From NCBI RefSeq assembly GCF_954871325.1, contig NC_088776.1, positions 19,902,052 through 19,966,051 on the forward strand: a stretch of DNA of 64,000 nucleotides, given 5' to 3'. This DNA comes from Gordionus sp. m RMFG-2023 (taxonomy: Eukaryota; Nematomorpha; Gordioida; Chordodea; Parachordodidae). The position numbers were made by a program, and so were the translations under genes. Positions within the stretch are counted from its first letter, which is position 1. The number at the start of each line of letters is the position of its first letter. A model generated the notes under the pieces. It was not told the DNA's origin, searched no databases, and worked only from the letters and a program-made list of their open reading frames with translations. This document shows positions 51,844-63,633 of the stretch, piece after piece.

Positions 51844-52056
51844 TAGTGTTAAAGGGCTCGTTTTGAGCCGATTTTTAAAAACGCCTAACTCAATATTTTA
51901 GCATATAGCCTAAGCCTTGAGATTTCGATAATATATGTATGGACCTTTGTTCTTTCTATGAGCAAAATCTTCAGGCTTGCGTAATGTTTTTCTAGGTGAA
52001 ATATTGCGTTAGCCGTTTTTAAAAATCAGCTCAAAACGATCCGTTTAACAACACTA
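51844..52056 (+). mobile_element. hAT-type MITE (TAGTGTTG family) with perfect 8-bp duplication
   Basis: 213 bp from TAGTGTTAAAGGGCTCG to CCGTTTAACAACACTA. GATTTTTC flanks both sides (51836-51843 and 52057-52064). It lies in the probable LTR of gypsy-2. Confidence 0.92.
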
Positions 52057-53331
52057 GATTTTTCTGATTTGGAATTCATTTTTTTTTAATGAAAAAATTT
52101 CAAATAAAATCAAATTAAAGTGTCAATTATAAAGCATCTTTAAGCGGGAATTAATTTAGTTAATTATATATCAGACTAAGTTCGAAGTCTTTGTTAGTGG
52201 TGCCCGTAACTAGCAGATCGAAAGTTTTGATTAATTCGGTTTATAAAGGTTAAAAAAAATTTTATTTTTTTTTATATATAAGATTTTTATAAACTATAAT
52301 TTATTTCATATGACATAGGTCTATATTTTAATAATAATGAGCCTCGTTTTTTTGATAAAATTTTCATATATAAGGATCTGGGTCATAAAATTTTGCATAA
52401 AAACCTTATTGAACTGGATATAGGTAATCAATTATTTACGGTAGTATTTTTGTTAGAAATATATAAACTATGTATTAGAAATTTTTAATAAAAAAAAGTA
52501 CCGTTGAAGTGACAGTGGTATATTGTAATTTGAAGAAAGACACTGTGGTGCTGGATAATTATGTTAAGAAAATATTAGACTTGAAAAGTAGTTTAAAAGA
52601 TGTTATAAATGAAATCAAGAGTTCTGATTGTGTGGAGAGATCGGTGGTTTTCCTCCAAGAATTGAAGGAAATAACAGAAATCATCAATGTGTTAATGAAT
52701 GTGAGCAAAAGTTCAGTGAAGTGCCAGACATGTGGCCGGAATAATAGTAATCAAAAGAATGGTTCAGATGAAAAAACTGGTAGAGAACAAAAAATTTCGT
52801 GAAGATTTTAGTAAATGTACCCGCTGTGATTATAAGGGACACAAGGTAGAAACTTATATTGTTAAAGAACAAAATTTTCGGGGAGGTTTTCCGTTTAAAA
52901 ATCGATATTAGAAAATTCTAATATTAGAAAAATTTCGGGCATCAGTACAAATAAATTTGATATACTACAATTAAATTATGATGATTCTCGAGTGTGCTTT
53001 AAGTGTAAAAAGACGGGACATGTAGCCATGCATTGTGGTGAAATGTCAGGTAATTTACAATGACTATATAATTGCCGATGTAATCATATAGTGGGTAGGA
53101 GACCGAGAAGTCGAAATTTTAATAAATTATATAATCATGATAAAATGAGATATAATTCTCACGAAAGGAGGGAAGAGAAATTTTTTTTTATCATGATGAT
53201 AAAATTAAAAATGTTAGCTATCATTATAATTCAAATAAAAGGAGTTATAATAATTTCAAATGGGAAAAGTATGCTATGGGTATTGTTAAATATCCAGGTA
53301 AAAGGAATTATAATAATTTCAATCCTGTGGT

Positions 53332-53544
53332 TAGTGTTGTTAAACGCTTCGTTTTGAGCCGATTTTTAAAAACGGCTAACTCAATATTTCATCCAGAATA
53401 GTATTACGCAAGCCTGAAGATTTTCTTTGCAGAAGGAACAAAGGTTTGGACATCTATTAGCGAAATCTCGAGGCTTATGAAATATTTATCTGGCTAAAAT
53501 ATTGAATTGGCAATCGGCTCAAAACGAGCCATTTAACATCACTA
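53332..53544 (+). mobile_element. hAT-type MITE (TAGTGTTG family) inside gypsy-2
   Basis: 213 bp from TAGTGTTGTTAAACGCTTCG to GAGCCATTTAACATCACTA. The flanks CCTGTGGT and CCTGTGCA agree at six of eight bases. It sits between the zinc-knuckle and protease parts of the retroelement, so it inserted later. Confidence 0.88.
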
Positions 53545-56500
53545 CCTGTGCATAATGTTAAAAAAATATCAATATTATTTAAAAACCTCTAAATTCCGAG
53601 TTGAATTTATGTTCACATGTAGATTTTAATGAAATTGATATTTCAAATAGAATGGATATTCATCAGCCGTTGAAAACATGAAATTTTAATGACTGAAAAA
53701 AAACTGAATGAGCTATGTCCTTGTTCTCAGGTTAGGGTGAGGATTGATCAAATATACATTGATATATTTGATACAGGGGCTAGTATTTCGATAATGTCTA
53801 CGGAATTATAAATATTGTCTTGAGGGTACACTCGAAAAGGAGTTTATATATGTCAGACAATTTGATGGGTCTGAAATAGAGGTTTTGGGTAAAACCAAAT
53901 TGGGAGGAGTTCTTATTGATACAACATTTTTCCTGAATTTATGAGTGGTAAAGAAAAATGTTGAAACTATTATGGGATGGGATGGATTACCAAACTCGGT
54001 CTTCACAATAATTATTGGAATATTTTTGCAATAAATTTGGCTATATATAAGGCTAACCGAAAAATTATGGTCGAAAATGTCCGAAGTAAAATTGGTGAAA
54101 TAAAAGGACAGATTTAACACCCTCATTAATGCTGATATATGTGAAATTTCCTCGGAATTATGGTTGATAATAATATTGAAATTAATGAAAGGCAAATTGT
54201 TGCTATCAAAGTTAATAAATTACATAAAATGTGTGAAGGGTAATTTTTGAAGACACTCTGGGATGTCTTAATGATCATTAAGGGGATATGAAATTAAAAG
54301 AGGGATCTTCGCCCATTTTTTTAGTGTGTCGACGAGTTCCTTTTGAGTGGAAAAAGGAGATCGAGGATGAATTAGACCGCTGGGTCGAAGATGACATTAT
54401 TTTTCCAGTGGAATATAGTGATTGGGCCATACCATTGGTTCCCGTGAAGAAGTCCAATGGAAAATTGAGGCTATGTGCCGATTTTCGATTAACTGTAAAC
54501 CGTTGGGTTGTGGAAGTTAAGTATTCATTACCCAGAATTAAAGAAATTTTGGCCAATTTAGAGTTTGCAAAATATTTTTCCAAAGTTGATTTTTTTTCAG
54601 CTTATTTACAGTTACCTTTGAGGGAGGAAATACATAAATTATTAACAATAATGACTCCTAAAGGAATGTTTGTCTTTTGTAGGATACCGTTTGGATTGAG
54701 TGTGCCGGCACCTATTTCCCAACGTACCATGGCATCTGTTTTCAAGGGCCTAGAAGGAGTTTTTTTATTATATAGATGATGTGTTGATTACGGTACACTG
54801 GATTGGAAGAAGTTTTCAAGAGAATTCGTGATAAAGGTCTGAGGGCCAGCAGAGAAAAAAGTGTTCTTGGGGTAACCGAAGTTATCTATTTAGGACATCA
54901 AATTAATGATGGGTCGGAGTTGTAATCTCCTTTATATAAAATATCACAAAAGGGAGTTCCTTTTAAATGGGTTTCTTTTTGAATGGGCAGGGAAAACAAA
55001 TTGCATTTGAATCGTTGAAAAAGAAATTGGGAAAGAATCTCTTTTAGTATGTTTTAACAACGATTTAGAAATAATATTAGCAGTGGATGCATCTAACAAA
55101 GATGTTCGGAGTGCATTATTGAATTTATTTGATGGTTTAGAAAAACCGATTTTATTCTTTTCAAGAGTTTTCCGAGAAGTGGAAACGCGGTATTCGGTTA
55201 TTGAGCACAGGAAGCGTTCGCCGTTATTTTTGGTTTAACCAAATGTAGGGAATATTTAATCAGGAAAAAATTTGTAATTTATACCGATCACAAACCATTG
55301 ATTCATTTTCAAAAAGGATAAACGGTAATTATTGTTATCTTCCCGATTACAACGTTAGTTGTTATTCGTGGGAAGTTTTAATGTGGAAATTAGATATCTT
55401 CAAGGCAAAGAAAATTGTTTGCCTTATATTTTATCCAGGTTGGGATCGGGATAAGAAGACCTTGAATTTAATAAAAATCAAGTAATAAATAATGAGAAAG
55501 CATTGATTTGTTTTCTTTCGCATATGCTAAAGGGTGTTCCTACGAATTGGGAGGATCTTAAATTCAGTACGTTAAAGGACAAAGAATTGAGTTAAAATTA
55601 TTTTTAACGGGTAAAAAATCGTGGTGAAATAATTCTATAGTTTATAGAAAAATTGAAAAGGAATTATCCGTGGTGAATGAGTGTTTAATGCGGGGACATA
55701 GAGCTGTAATTCTCTTGAAATTACGTGGTAAAATTATAAATTTATTACATGCTGGACATTAGGGTAGGGATAAGATGAAATCTTGGTCTCGTGAAAATGT
55801 ATGGTGGCCTGATATGGGTATTGATATTGAAAAGATTACAAGGAAATGTGTTCCATGTAACACCTGTGCACCTATACCCAGTAAAGAAGTAGGTCAAATG
55901 TGGCTCAGATAAAAGAAACCGTGGGAACGTCTCCACATCGATTTCTTTGATCTAAACAAAGTCCTACTTTTTAGTGGTAGATTCATATTCAAAGTGGATA
56001 GAATATGCAGAGATTCACGGTTATACCACAAAGATTGTTATTAGGAAACTACGTGTATATGCACGGTTCGGTTTACCTGATACAATAGTATCTTATGGAG
56101 GTCCTGCCTTCGTAAGTGATAATTTTAAACAGTTTTGTATGGAGTCACAGACTCAACACATTCTGGCTCCGCCATATCATCCCAGCTCGAATGGACAAGC
56201 TGAGAGGATGGTAGCCATTAAAATTGGATTAGAAAATCAGGAAATAATAAGGACGAGGCTTAATTATTTCAGTTGTATTATATTAATTCTTGAAATCGAG
56301 AAGGTATTACTACTTCGGAATTATTTCTTGGTCGAAGAACCAAGGTTCAGTTAGATTTATTGAAAGTAAGGAATAAAAGTGATATAGTCCAGAGAGACCA
56401 AATAATTAGGTTTGGTGTGGGAAAAAGGGTGTGGACGCGCTTGTTTGATCATAGGAGCAAAAAATGGGCTAAGGTTATTATATTGGAGAATAGGGAAACG

Positions 56501-56699
56501 AGGTTAAATCTCATAAATTTGAAGAGTGGGGTCGGTGTCCTGAGACATAATGAACATATTAGACCACGGGAGTAACCAGTGATAAAGGGTAATCTGATGT
56601 GGATATCGTAAATAAAACGAAGGAAAGAAAAAGGAGCGTTTGATGAACTCCATTGAAGGATGTATTTTTGATATTTTGGTGAGTTAATTGATGGGGAAA

Positions 56700-56970
56700 T
56701 GACCTTTGTATATATATTATCGTTTTCCATAACATTTGCTAGAAGGAAAAATATTTTTGTGATAATGTCGGTATAATGAGTTTGAAGGCCTTAAATAGGA
56801 AGATTTTTTTTCTCTCCCTTTTGATGAGTTCGATTTGGAGATGACCTTTGTATATTACGGTTATCCATAGCATTTGTTAGAAGGAAAAACATCTTTGTGA
56901 TAATGTCGTTATGATGGTACTACAGTGAAGGCAATAAATAGGCAGATTTTTTCCTCTCTCCCTTTTTTTG
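56700..56970 (+). repeat. ~125-bp direct doublet at the 3' side of gypsy-2
   Basis: GATGACCTTTGTATAT, ATTTGTTAGAAGGAAAAA, TTGTGATAATGTCG, AATAGG.AGATTTTTT.CCTCTCTCCC recur in the same order twice, about 125-140 bp apart. Confidence 0.8.
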
Positions 56971-57339
56971 ATAATTTTGAATTGTGCCGTAAAGGGAAAG
57001 AGAAGACGGAAGTGCGTTTTAAATGTTTAATTACTGATTAATAATTGAACATGGTGATGCACATGCACATGTCCTTTTTAGATTTTTTAAAAATAAAACA
57101 ACAGGGAGGAAAGTTTTTTCTTTTTCACGGTATAGATTGTTTCATTGTTCCCCAACCAAATTTTATATATTTTTTTAATCTCAGAATTATATATATTTTT
57201 TTAATTACAAAAAAAACTTTCATAATTTTATTTTCGGTTAAAAAAAAAGAAGAACTCTTATAAATTTATTTTTAATTAAGAAAAAAATCTTTCATAACTT
57301 TGTTTTGTAAAAAAGATCTTGTAATTTAAATGGTGTCAA

Positions 57340-57650
57340 TGGAAACCAAATCGCGACTAGTGGATTTTGGAGAGTACTATGTCCAACTCACGCTAATCCA
57401 AAAAACAATGGATTAAACATCGGTTCTGGTCGGCAAAAGGAAAATATGATTCAATCTTCGGCCGCAAGAAAAAGGCGATGTTTCAATTGCTAGGTCGACG
57501 AACATCTCATTGGGCAGTGCGAATTACCATCGCGAAATGGAAGGATGCCGCTAGAAAATAGTAACAATATTTCCATGATGGGTTCCCACTCAACGACGGA
57601 AGGATTAGCTCGGGAATTTGCCCGGAAGAGCGCGCTTACGCTACTTTAGA
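57340..57650 (+). mobile_element. Retroelement gag fragment (zinc-knuckle region), fossil
   Basis: A patch clearly less AT-rich than its surroundings. One frame reads SAARKRRCFNC and then VDEHLIGQCELPSRNGRM, a Cys/His spacing like a CCHC knuckle (C-x2-C-x4-H-x4-C). It is too short to assign to a retroelement family, and old. Confidence 0.45.
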
Positions 57651-57659
57651 ATTTTATTT

Positions 57660-58380
57660 AAAATATATTTTACGTATCTCTATTTCCACGAATAAAAAAT
57701 ATGACTAATATTTCAAATATATATTATTTTTTAGTATTAATAAAATTTCCATACTGTCATCTCAAGTCTAGAGCGACGATCAGAAAGTATCCATGACTAA
57801 GTAATCGCTCAGCACTAGCACTTGAGGACAATGCAGTATTAAATTGACTATACATATTTTTTATATAAGAAAAATCATCAAAAATTTTCATTTGAGTATT
57901 TTTAGATTTAAAAAAATCTAGAGGATTTACAATAATATTTTATAATTTATTTCAAAAAAATCATCTAGTATGGCGTCTTTGATCTGGCTAACGTCAGTCT
58001 AAAATTATGATAGTAATAGTTACAATAAAAACTATGTAAGGGATAAGTGGTATAAATGGCCATATTTGCTGATTGGCCAGGCCACCACCCTTTAACTTTT
58101 TACCTAGTAAATCAATTTCTCTTAAAATTGGTCAAAATGTGAAAGGATAGAAACAAGTATTTAGCATGTTTTGGTAAAATTTATAAATATATGAATGAGT
58201 AGTTAATTTTAAGAATGTTTAACATCCGGATAATAATTTATAAATTATTTCCTTAAATAGATGAGTCTGATGATAAAATGAAATGTTAATATTAATTATT
58301 TATTGTAATTTTTGATTTATACTATAATTCTTGAATAATATCTTTTAGACAGATGAAACATACCATGTTTGAATTGGGCT
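57660..58380. other. AT-rich DNA, nothing recognised
   Basis: No long frame, no repeat with clear ends. A minus-strand stretch near 58360-58440 (MIVFELEIYMKVDFLAQFKH, with donor-like GTATGT at 58371) could be an exon but has no support from similarity. Confidence 0.3.
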
Positions 58381-58555
58381 AGGAAATCAACTTTCATATA
58401 AATTTCTAGCTCAAAAACTATCATAGATACAGCTTTGATTTAATAATTTTTATTTTAAAGATTATGGATTGGGCCACCCATTGATATTATATCTGTTTGA
58501 TATATTACTTCTAAATGTTTCTTCAATCCGACAAATCTTATAATTATACCATGTG

Positions 58556-58693
58556 TTAATTTTTTTTAATGAGATTAAAATATTTTCCAAGTTCAGGAAA
58601 AGGAAGTTCCATATTATCAACATTTTGAAGGGAAATTACTTTGTTGAAATGATCTGTACCAAAATTATCCTTATCAATCTCTATCGTCGACAT
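58556..58693 (-). CDS. Possible small gene or first exon (45 aa), unrecognised
   Basis: From an ATG at 58693 the minus strand reads MSTIEIDKDNFGTDHFNKVI, SLQNVDNMELPFPELGKYFN, LIKKN and TAA. The composition is balanced and protein-like, unlike random AT-rich frames. No known domain is recognised. There is no donor site in frame before the stop, so it is either a very small protein, a terminal exon, or chance. Another minus-strand open stretch lies about 150 bp further downstream on that strand. Confidence 0.25.
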   Translation of the reverse strand: MSTIEIDKDNFGTDHFNKVISLQNVDNMELPFPELGKYFNLIKKN

Positions 58694-58829
58694 ATAAAAT
58701 TTTAAATTTTATCAATACAGATTTTCAAATATAAATTTCAAAATTAAGCTAAATAAAAATATTATGATTTTAGAATAAATTATAAATATATTTTAATAAT
58801 TTTTATGTGTAATTTATTATATAAAATTG

Positions 58830-58935
58830 AAAGTAGCACTTCGCTACTTTCTAAATTAGTAGTGAGCTACCGCATTTTTTTAAAAAATCGAAAACTATCA
58901 CTACTGAAAATTAGCACGCTACTTTAACAACACTG
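58830..58935. repeat. Short element with GCACTTCGCTAC and TTTAACAACACTG end
   Basis: AGTAGCACTTCGCTACTTTC is itself palindromic. The right end GCTACTTTAACAACACTGG resembles a hAT-type end (CAGTGTTGTTAAAGTAGC on the minus strand). The left boundary was not found. Confidence 0.4.
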
Positions 58936-58939
58936 GTGG

Positions 58940-59790
58940 CTAAAGTCTGAATAGCCCTAGAATCATTTTAATTAAACAACGAGATTATCAAATTTAAAAA
59001 TATTTTATCGGATAGATTTAATGTGTTAATAGTGCTGTCTATAATATTATTAAAATTTCGTGTTAATTTTTTTCTGTATCTTCATTCCACCTTATTATTC
59101 CTTCGAAGGTAATTATCAAAAATTTTCATATTTCCTAAAAAAAATGGTGAATATTTTTCTTTTAAAATTAATCATTTTCTGTTTAAAAGTTTAAAACAGT
59201 GGGACCATTTACCCACTTGAAAAAATGTTCGAAAAAATCAAAAGACTTTTTGATTGTAACAAAAATAGATTTATTTATTTATATACAAAAATCAATAATA
59301 ACTTAATTAAGGTCGGGTTTGAATATTATAATATATGAACAAATTGGTGATTATATTATACAAAACTAAAATTTCGTAAATAATTATGACAATAATTTTT
59401 GCAAAAAATATCAGATATTGATAAAGGCAATTATTTATAGATGATTTATTGACACTTAGGGTAATAAACTATCTGAATTGTCAATTTAAAGAAAATAATA
59501 AAATTGAGCCCAATAGTTAAAAATGAATTAAGCATTCTTAAAATTACTTGCCTAAAAGGATGTCCTATACTATATAATCAAAATATTGAATAGTAGAGCC
59601 TTTCATAAGAATAATAAGAAAATATAAACACCACTTTCCGACAGAGGCTTATATTACCAAAAATATTTGTATCATACCCCCTCCCCCAGGTCACATGAAA
59701 TAAAATTAAGTCGAGACCCGATTATAGTCTAAAATATGGTCCAAAACATTTATATAAAAGAAAATTGTCCAAGCCCGCAAAAGTGGTCCT
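58940..59790. other. AT-rich DNA, nothing recognised
   Basis: No gene, no clear repeat boundary. Confidence 0.4.
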
Positions 59791-59794
59791 ATAT

Positions 59795-60079
59795 TTATAT
59801 ATGTTAGCGGCAATGTGAAAATTCCGGCAATGTGTTATTTTTTCAACTTTAAATCATTTTTTGAGCGCGTTTTTAAAAATTTTAAAATATAAATTATATT
59901 AAGTTTAAAACTTCATGGAAAAATTGTCTGAAATTCATGGGGTAGGTATTCTATACGTGGCGGCATATATTTTTGGTAAAATCAGATTTTAAAATTTTTA
60001 AAAACGCGCTCAAAAAATGATTTAAAGTTGAAAAAATAACACATTGCCGGAATTTTCACATTGCCGCTAACATATATAA
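59795..60079. mobile_element. Hairpin element with perfect 94-bp inverted arms
   Basis: The left arm (59795-59888) and right arm (59986-60079) are, base for base, reverse complements as read by eye, with a 97-bp loop between. The arms begin TTATATATGTTAGCGGCAAT and hold GAAAATTCCGGCAATGTG and TTTTTTGAGCGCGTTTTTAA. No coding. It could be a young foldback MITE (TA or TATA target would be hidden in the TATATA tips) or a hairpin-RNA locus. A relative of the loop and inner arm is at 30360-30640. Confidence 0.85.
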
Positions 60080-60384
60080 ATCTACTTTAAATTAACCAAA
60101 AAAGTTGAATTTTAAAATTTGGTATAATGATATGTAAAAATAACTAAGAATTGATTTCTCTACTCTTCTGCAAATATGGGTTAAAAAAGGAAAATTGATA
60201 ATACACTTTATTTAATATCTTGGGAAATAATTAGCGTTGTTAAAGTTACATTCTCCCAAATGTAACTAGTTACATTGCATAGGCAGACGCGCATGCAGAC
60301 ATTCTCTATGGGGGTGGGGTAACTAAAAAATACTTAAAGAATTATTCTAGGAGTTATTCAAGAATATCTTATAATTAAATGGCT

Positions 60385-60560
60385 CAATTGGTTGTTAAAA
60401 ACACTCAATATTTTAGCCAGAAAAATATAACGCTCTGAAGATTTTTCTCATTGATGGCACAAAGGTTTCGACATCTATTAGCGTAATCTCGAGGCTTAGA
60501 CAATATTTTTCGCAGTTTTTAAAAATCGGCTTATTGAACCGTTTAGCCATACTAATGTCT
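60385..60560. mobile_element. Degenerate TAGTGTTG-family MITE
   Basis: It contains AACACTCAATATTTTAGCCA, GAAGATTTTTCTCATTGATG, ATCTATTAGCGTAATCTCGA and ATCGGCTTATTGAACCGTTT in the family order. The ends are worn. Confidence 0.6.
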
Positions 60561-60997
60561 TAAGTTTCAGAATTTATTTGGACACTGACTATAAAACATT
60601 GACAATTTCTAATACATAAATTCAAATATAAATTAATGATAAAATTAAATACATATAATCGGCATGAAGAAGAACTTTGTAAAAAATATAATTTTTAGAG
60701 CATTTTAGTTTTAAATTATATTTTAAAACAAATTTTGGAAATATAGATTAATGCATAAAAATATTCCTAAGAATGATTGTATGTATATAAACTTACAAAG
60801 AGCTTATAAAAAATATGGTATAATAAAACATGGGGAAAATATAATTAAGAAACATATTATAAATTTATAATGTGAAATAAATTCTATCTTCTTTGGGATT
60901 AAGCTAATTTTTCAATAATTCCATCAGTGCTTGGTGCCAACTACTTATGTATATTGTATTAATAAAAGCATTTTTTGGAGAGGTAATACTTTTCAGT

Positions 60998-61152
60998 AGT
61001 GTTGTAAACGACTCGATTTGTTGCTCATAGATGGCATAAAGGTTTGGACATCTATTATCGAAATTTCGAGGCCTAATCAATATTTTTCTGGTTAAAATAT
61101 TAAGTTAGCCATTTTTAATAATCGGTTTAAATCGAGCCATTTAACAAGACTA
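60998..61152. mobile_element. Shortened TAGTGTTG-family MITE
   Basis: TAGTGTTGTAAACGACTCG at the left and GAGCCATTTAACAAGACTA at the right. The left inner arm is missing relative to the 213-220-bp copies. It lies inside the third hAT-B relative. Confidence 0.7.
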
Positions 61153-61249
61153 CTTCCCAGGTATGTTTTTAATTTTGTTAAAGAAAAAATGTTTCTCATT
61201 GGTAAAAGTACTAATGAGTTAAGTTGCCAAAATATATAATAATTTTTAT

Positions 61250-61745
61250 TAGGGATCCGAACTTTTATTTATAATAGTTCAGTTGGTTATGGTTCAGTAT
61301 GTAAATGGTTTTACAGTTCAGTTACGGTTCTTAATAAAAAATTTATAAAGTTTCGGTTAGGTTCAACTAATTGTAAAGGTTCATTACGATTAGAAATTTT
61401 TATTTTTAAGTATTAAAATTTTTGCCATCACTTAAGTTAATAGTATTGTTTATTTATACAGTAGATGAAATTAATTTATTTTTATTATAAGTATCTATGA
61501 ATAATATATAAAAAAAATATGGTAAAATATGTAATACACCACAAGGAAAATAATGTAATAAAATAAAATGTAAAATAATTTATTTTATTTTGGCTGAAAG
61601 CGGTTCAAACCGGTTTAACTCTTATTAGAAAGGTTTTTTTTACCCCTTCAAAAAATAATTACATCGGTTCAGTACGGTTCAGATATTTATAAAGGTTTAT
61701 AATAATTTAGCCGTTCATTTCGGTTCACCCCGGGGATTAACCGAG
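61250..61745. mobile_element. Non-autonomous GGTTCA-rich element (relative of 9885-10409)
   Basis: It starts TAGGGATCCGAACTTTTA and ends CGGTTCACCCCGGGGATTAA, with GGTTACGG, GGTTCAG and CGGTTCAAACCGGTTTAA motifs in both halves. Same layout as the element at 9885-10409, but without the hAT coding relic. Confidence 0.5.
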
Positions 61746-62775
61746 AACGTTCCATTCATTTGAGTTTTTAAAATATCCACGAGGGAGATAATGAGATTTA
61801 TATTATAGTATTCATCGATTGACCCTATATTAATGTTAAAACGATAGGCCTGCCTTGCTGCGAATCGAGGTAGATAAATATTCAATTCTTAGAGTACTCT
61901 TTTGACTTTATAATGAATGACATGTAATTTATAAAATTCGTCATCTACATTTGCCCTAATTCCATTAAGTTTCAGTATAATACTTTCATCTCATAGTCTC
62001 AATCAAATCGAACATCATTATTTTGAAATATTTTTGTTTAGTTTGTGATAAATTCAAATGATTAGGTGGAAAATTTTTAAATGGTAGATAAATATAACAC
62101 TAAGGAAAATTTGATATTGATATTAATTCATAGAATTAGTAGTGTATTTATTTCTGCTGTGAATGTGATATATAAATATAAATTGGAATATATATGAAAT
62201 CGGTTCAAATGGAGTCGTTTAACAACACTAAAATTAACAATGTTAATATCACAAAATTTTATTTTCAATATAAATGGTGGAAAAGAATTATAAACAAGAT
62301 TTACTTTAAACTTTAATTAAAAAAAAATTAACACACATTTCTAAATATAATACTTTTTATTTAACATTGTAACTAGTTATATTCATAGCTACATTCCAAA
62401 AAAAAAATGTAATTAGTTATAGCCTAAAGTTACCTTTTCGAAATATAACTTGTAAGAGTTAAAGCTCCTTGAAAAAAAGGTGATTCGTTTATAAACACTA
62501 AAATAAAGTAGATCAATGATTTATAGTTTATAATATAATAATAATTTCCATTTATTATGATATAAAATTCAATTTATTGCAAAAAAAATTGGTAGAATAT
62601 CTTGAAATGACAATTTAAAATAATTTTTTTTTTCTAAGTAGATACGAGGCCGCTTTATATTTATTGGAATACCTAAACTGGGCTGAGCACGAGTCTAGAA
62701 GTTATCTTATAGCTAAAATCAGGGATTCGAACAGTAACGAATATCGGTTCAAGTTAATAAAAATAACTGCTCATG

Positions 62776-63625
62776 TAGTGAAGGTCACTATCGGACCGGA
62801 TCACGGTCATTAAGAAAAAGATCGATCCAGACCGTGGTCCTAAATAAAAAGACCGGTTTAGGACCGTTCTTTTTATTTGTTTAAAAAACATATTTTTTTT
62901 AAACTAATTTAATTTGTTTTATCATTTTATTAAATATAAGAGTATTATATAAACAATAAAATTTATCCAATGGTATTGAAGAAAGTGATTTTGTGCTTGT
63001 GGAGGGCATATTAAAATTAAGAGTAGATTATGTTTTTGAGATATTTTCATTTCCATCATTAGAAGTAGAAGTATATATTTTATGTTTTATCATATGTCTG
63101 CTTAAGGTACCTAATTATTTTATTAAGAATAATGTTAAGTTATTTTGACAATGAATTATTCGGACAGTTTCTTAAGAAAAAATATAACCATATAAATAAT
63201 AATCAAAATATTTTAATAATAATACTGCTTATTTTGATTAATTTATTGCTTAAAAAATTATAAACAATTATTTTGTTACTTGTTGCTGACGATACATTAA
63301 ATTTGGTACTGTAGTTAACACATACTCTATTTAATTATTGGGACTATAAGTAAAATGTTTCTTGGACAAACTTATGGTTTTCATATTGTAAAATAAAAAT
63401 TAACAAAATCTAAAATAACTCATCTAGAAAAATATCATAAAATAAAATATACAAAAAAATTATATTAATTGCATATTAAAGCAAACTTAAATAATAATAA
63501 AAGACCGGTCCGGACCGTTAAAAATAAAAAGACTGGTCCGCACTACGGTCCTCAAAAAAGACCGGTCCGACAATAGGTCCGGTCCCGGTCTAATACCGAT
63601 AGGACCGGACCGTTGACCTTCACTA
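62776..63625. mobile_element. hAT-type non-autonomous element with CCGGAC-rich ends (850 bp)
   Basis: The ends TAGTGAAGGTCACTATCGG and CGTTGACCTTCACTA are inverted. The flanks TGCTCATG (62768-62775) and GGCTCATG (63626-63633) agree at seven of eight bases. Both subterminal zones hold repeats of GACCGGTCCGGACCG / GACCGGTTTAGGACCG. The interior is AT-rich with no clear transposase. Confidence 0.85.
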
Positions 63626-63633
63626 GGCTCATG

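Larger units (their letters stand above)
51747..57000 (+). mobile_element. Ty3/gypsy-type LTR retrotransposon fossil (gypsy-2)
   Basis: A probable LTR end and primer-binding-like TGGTGCCCGTAAC lie near 52198. Parts follow in order: gag-like frame (52509-52802), zinc knuckle CFKCKKTGHVAMHC (about 52990-53030), protease-like IFDTGASISIMS (about 53765-53800), reverse transcriptase (54288-54779), RNase H (about 55060-55350) and integrase (about 55740-56575). A downstream ~125-bp doublet sits at 56700-56970. I could not place a second LTR. MITEs lie at 51844-52056 and 53332-53544. The coding part is broken many times and the element looks old. Confidence 0.82.
60240..62505. mobile_element. Composite of hAT-type elements, including a third hAT-B relative
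   Basis: The outer ends GCGTTGTTAAAGTTACATTC (60235) and 'GTAACTTTAGGC..' / TTTATAAACACTA (62505) are loosely inverted and rich in GTTAC/GTAAC. Inside, 60290-62190 follows the hAT-B order: GCAGACGCGCATGCAGACAT plus a G-run, AAGCTAATTTTTCAATAATT, 'CCTATATTAATGTT.AAACGAT', 'ACATTTGCCCTAATTCC', 'AATCAAATCGAACATCATTA'. This copy is much more diverged. It is cut by MITEs at 60385-60560, 60998-61152 and 61250-61745. Confidence 0.55.
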
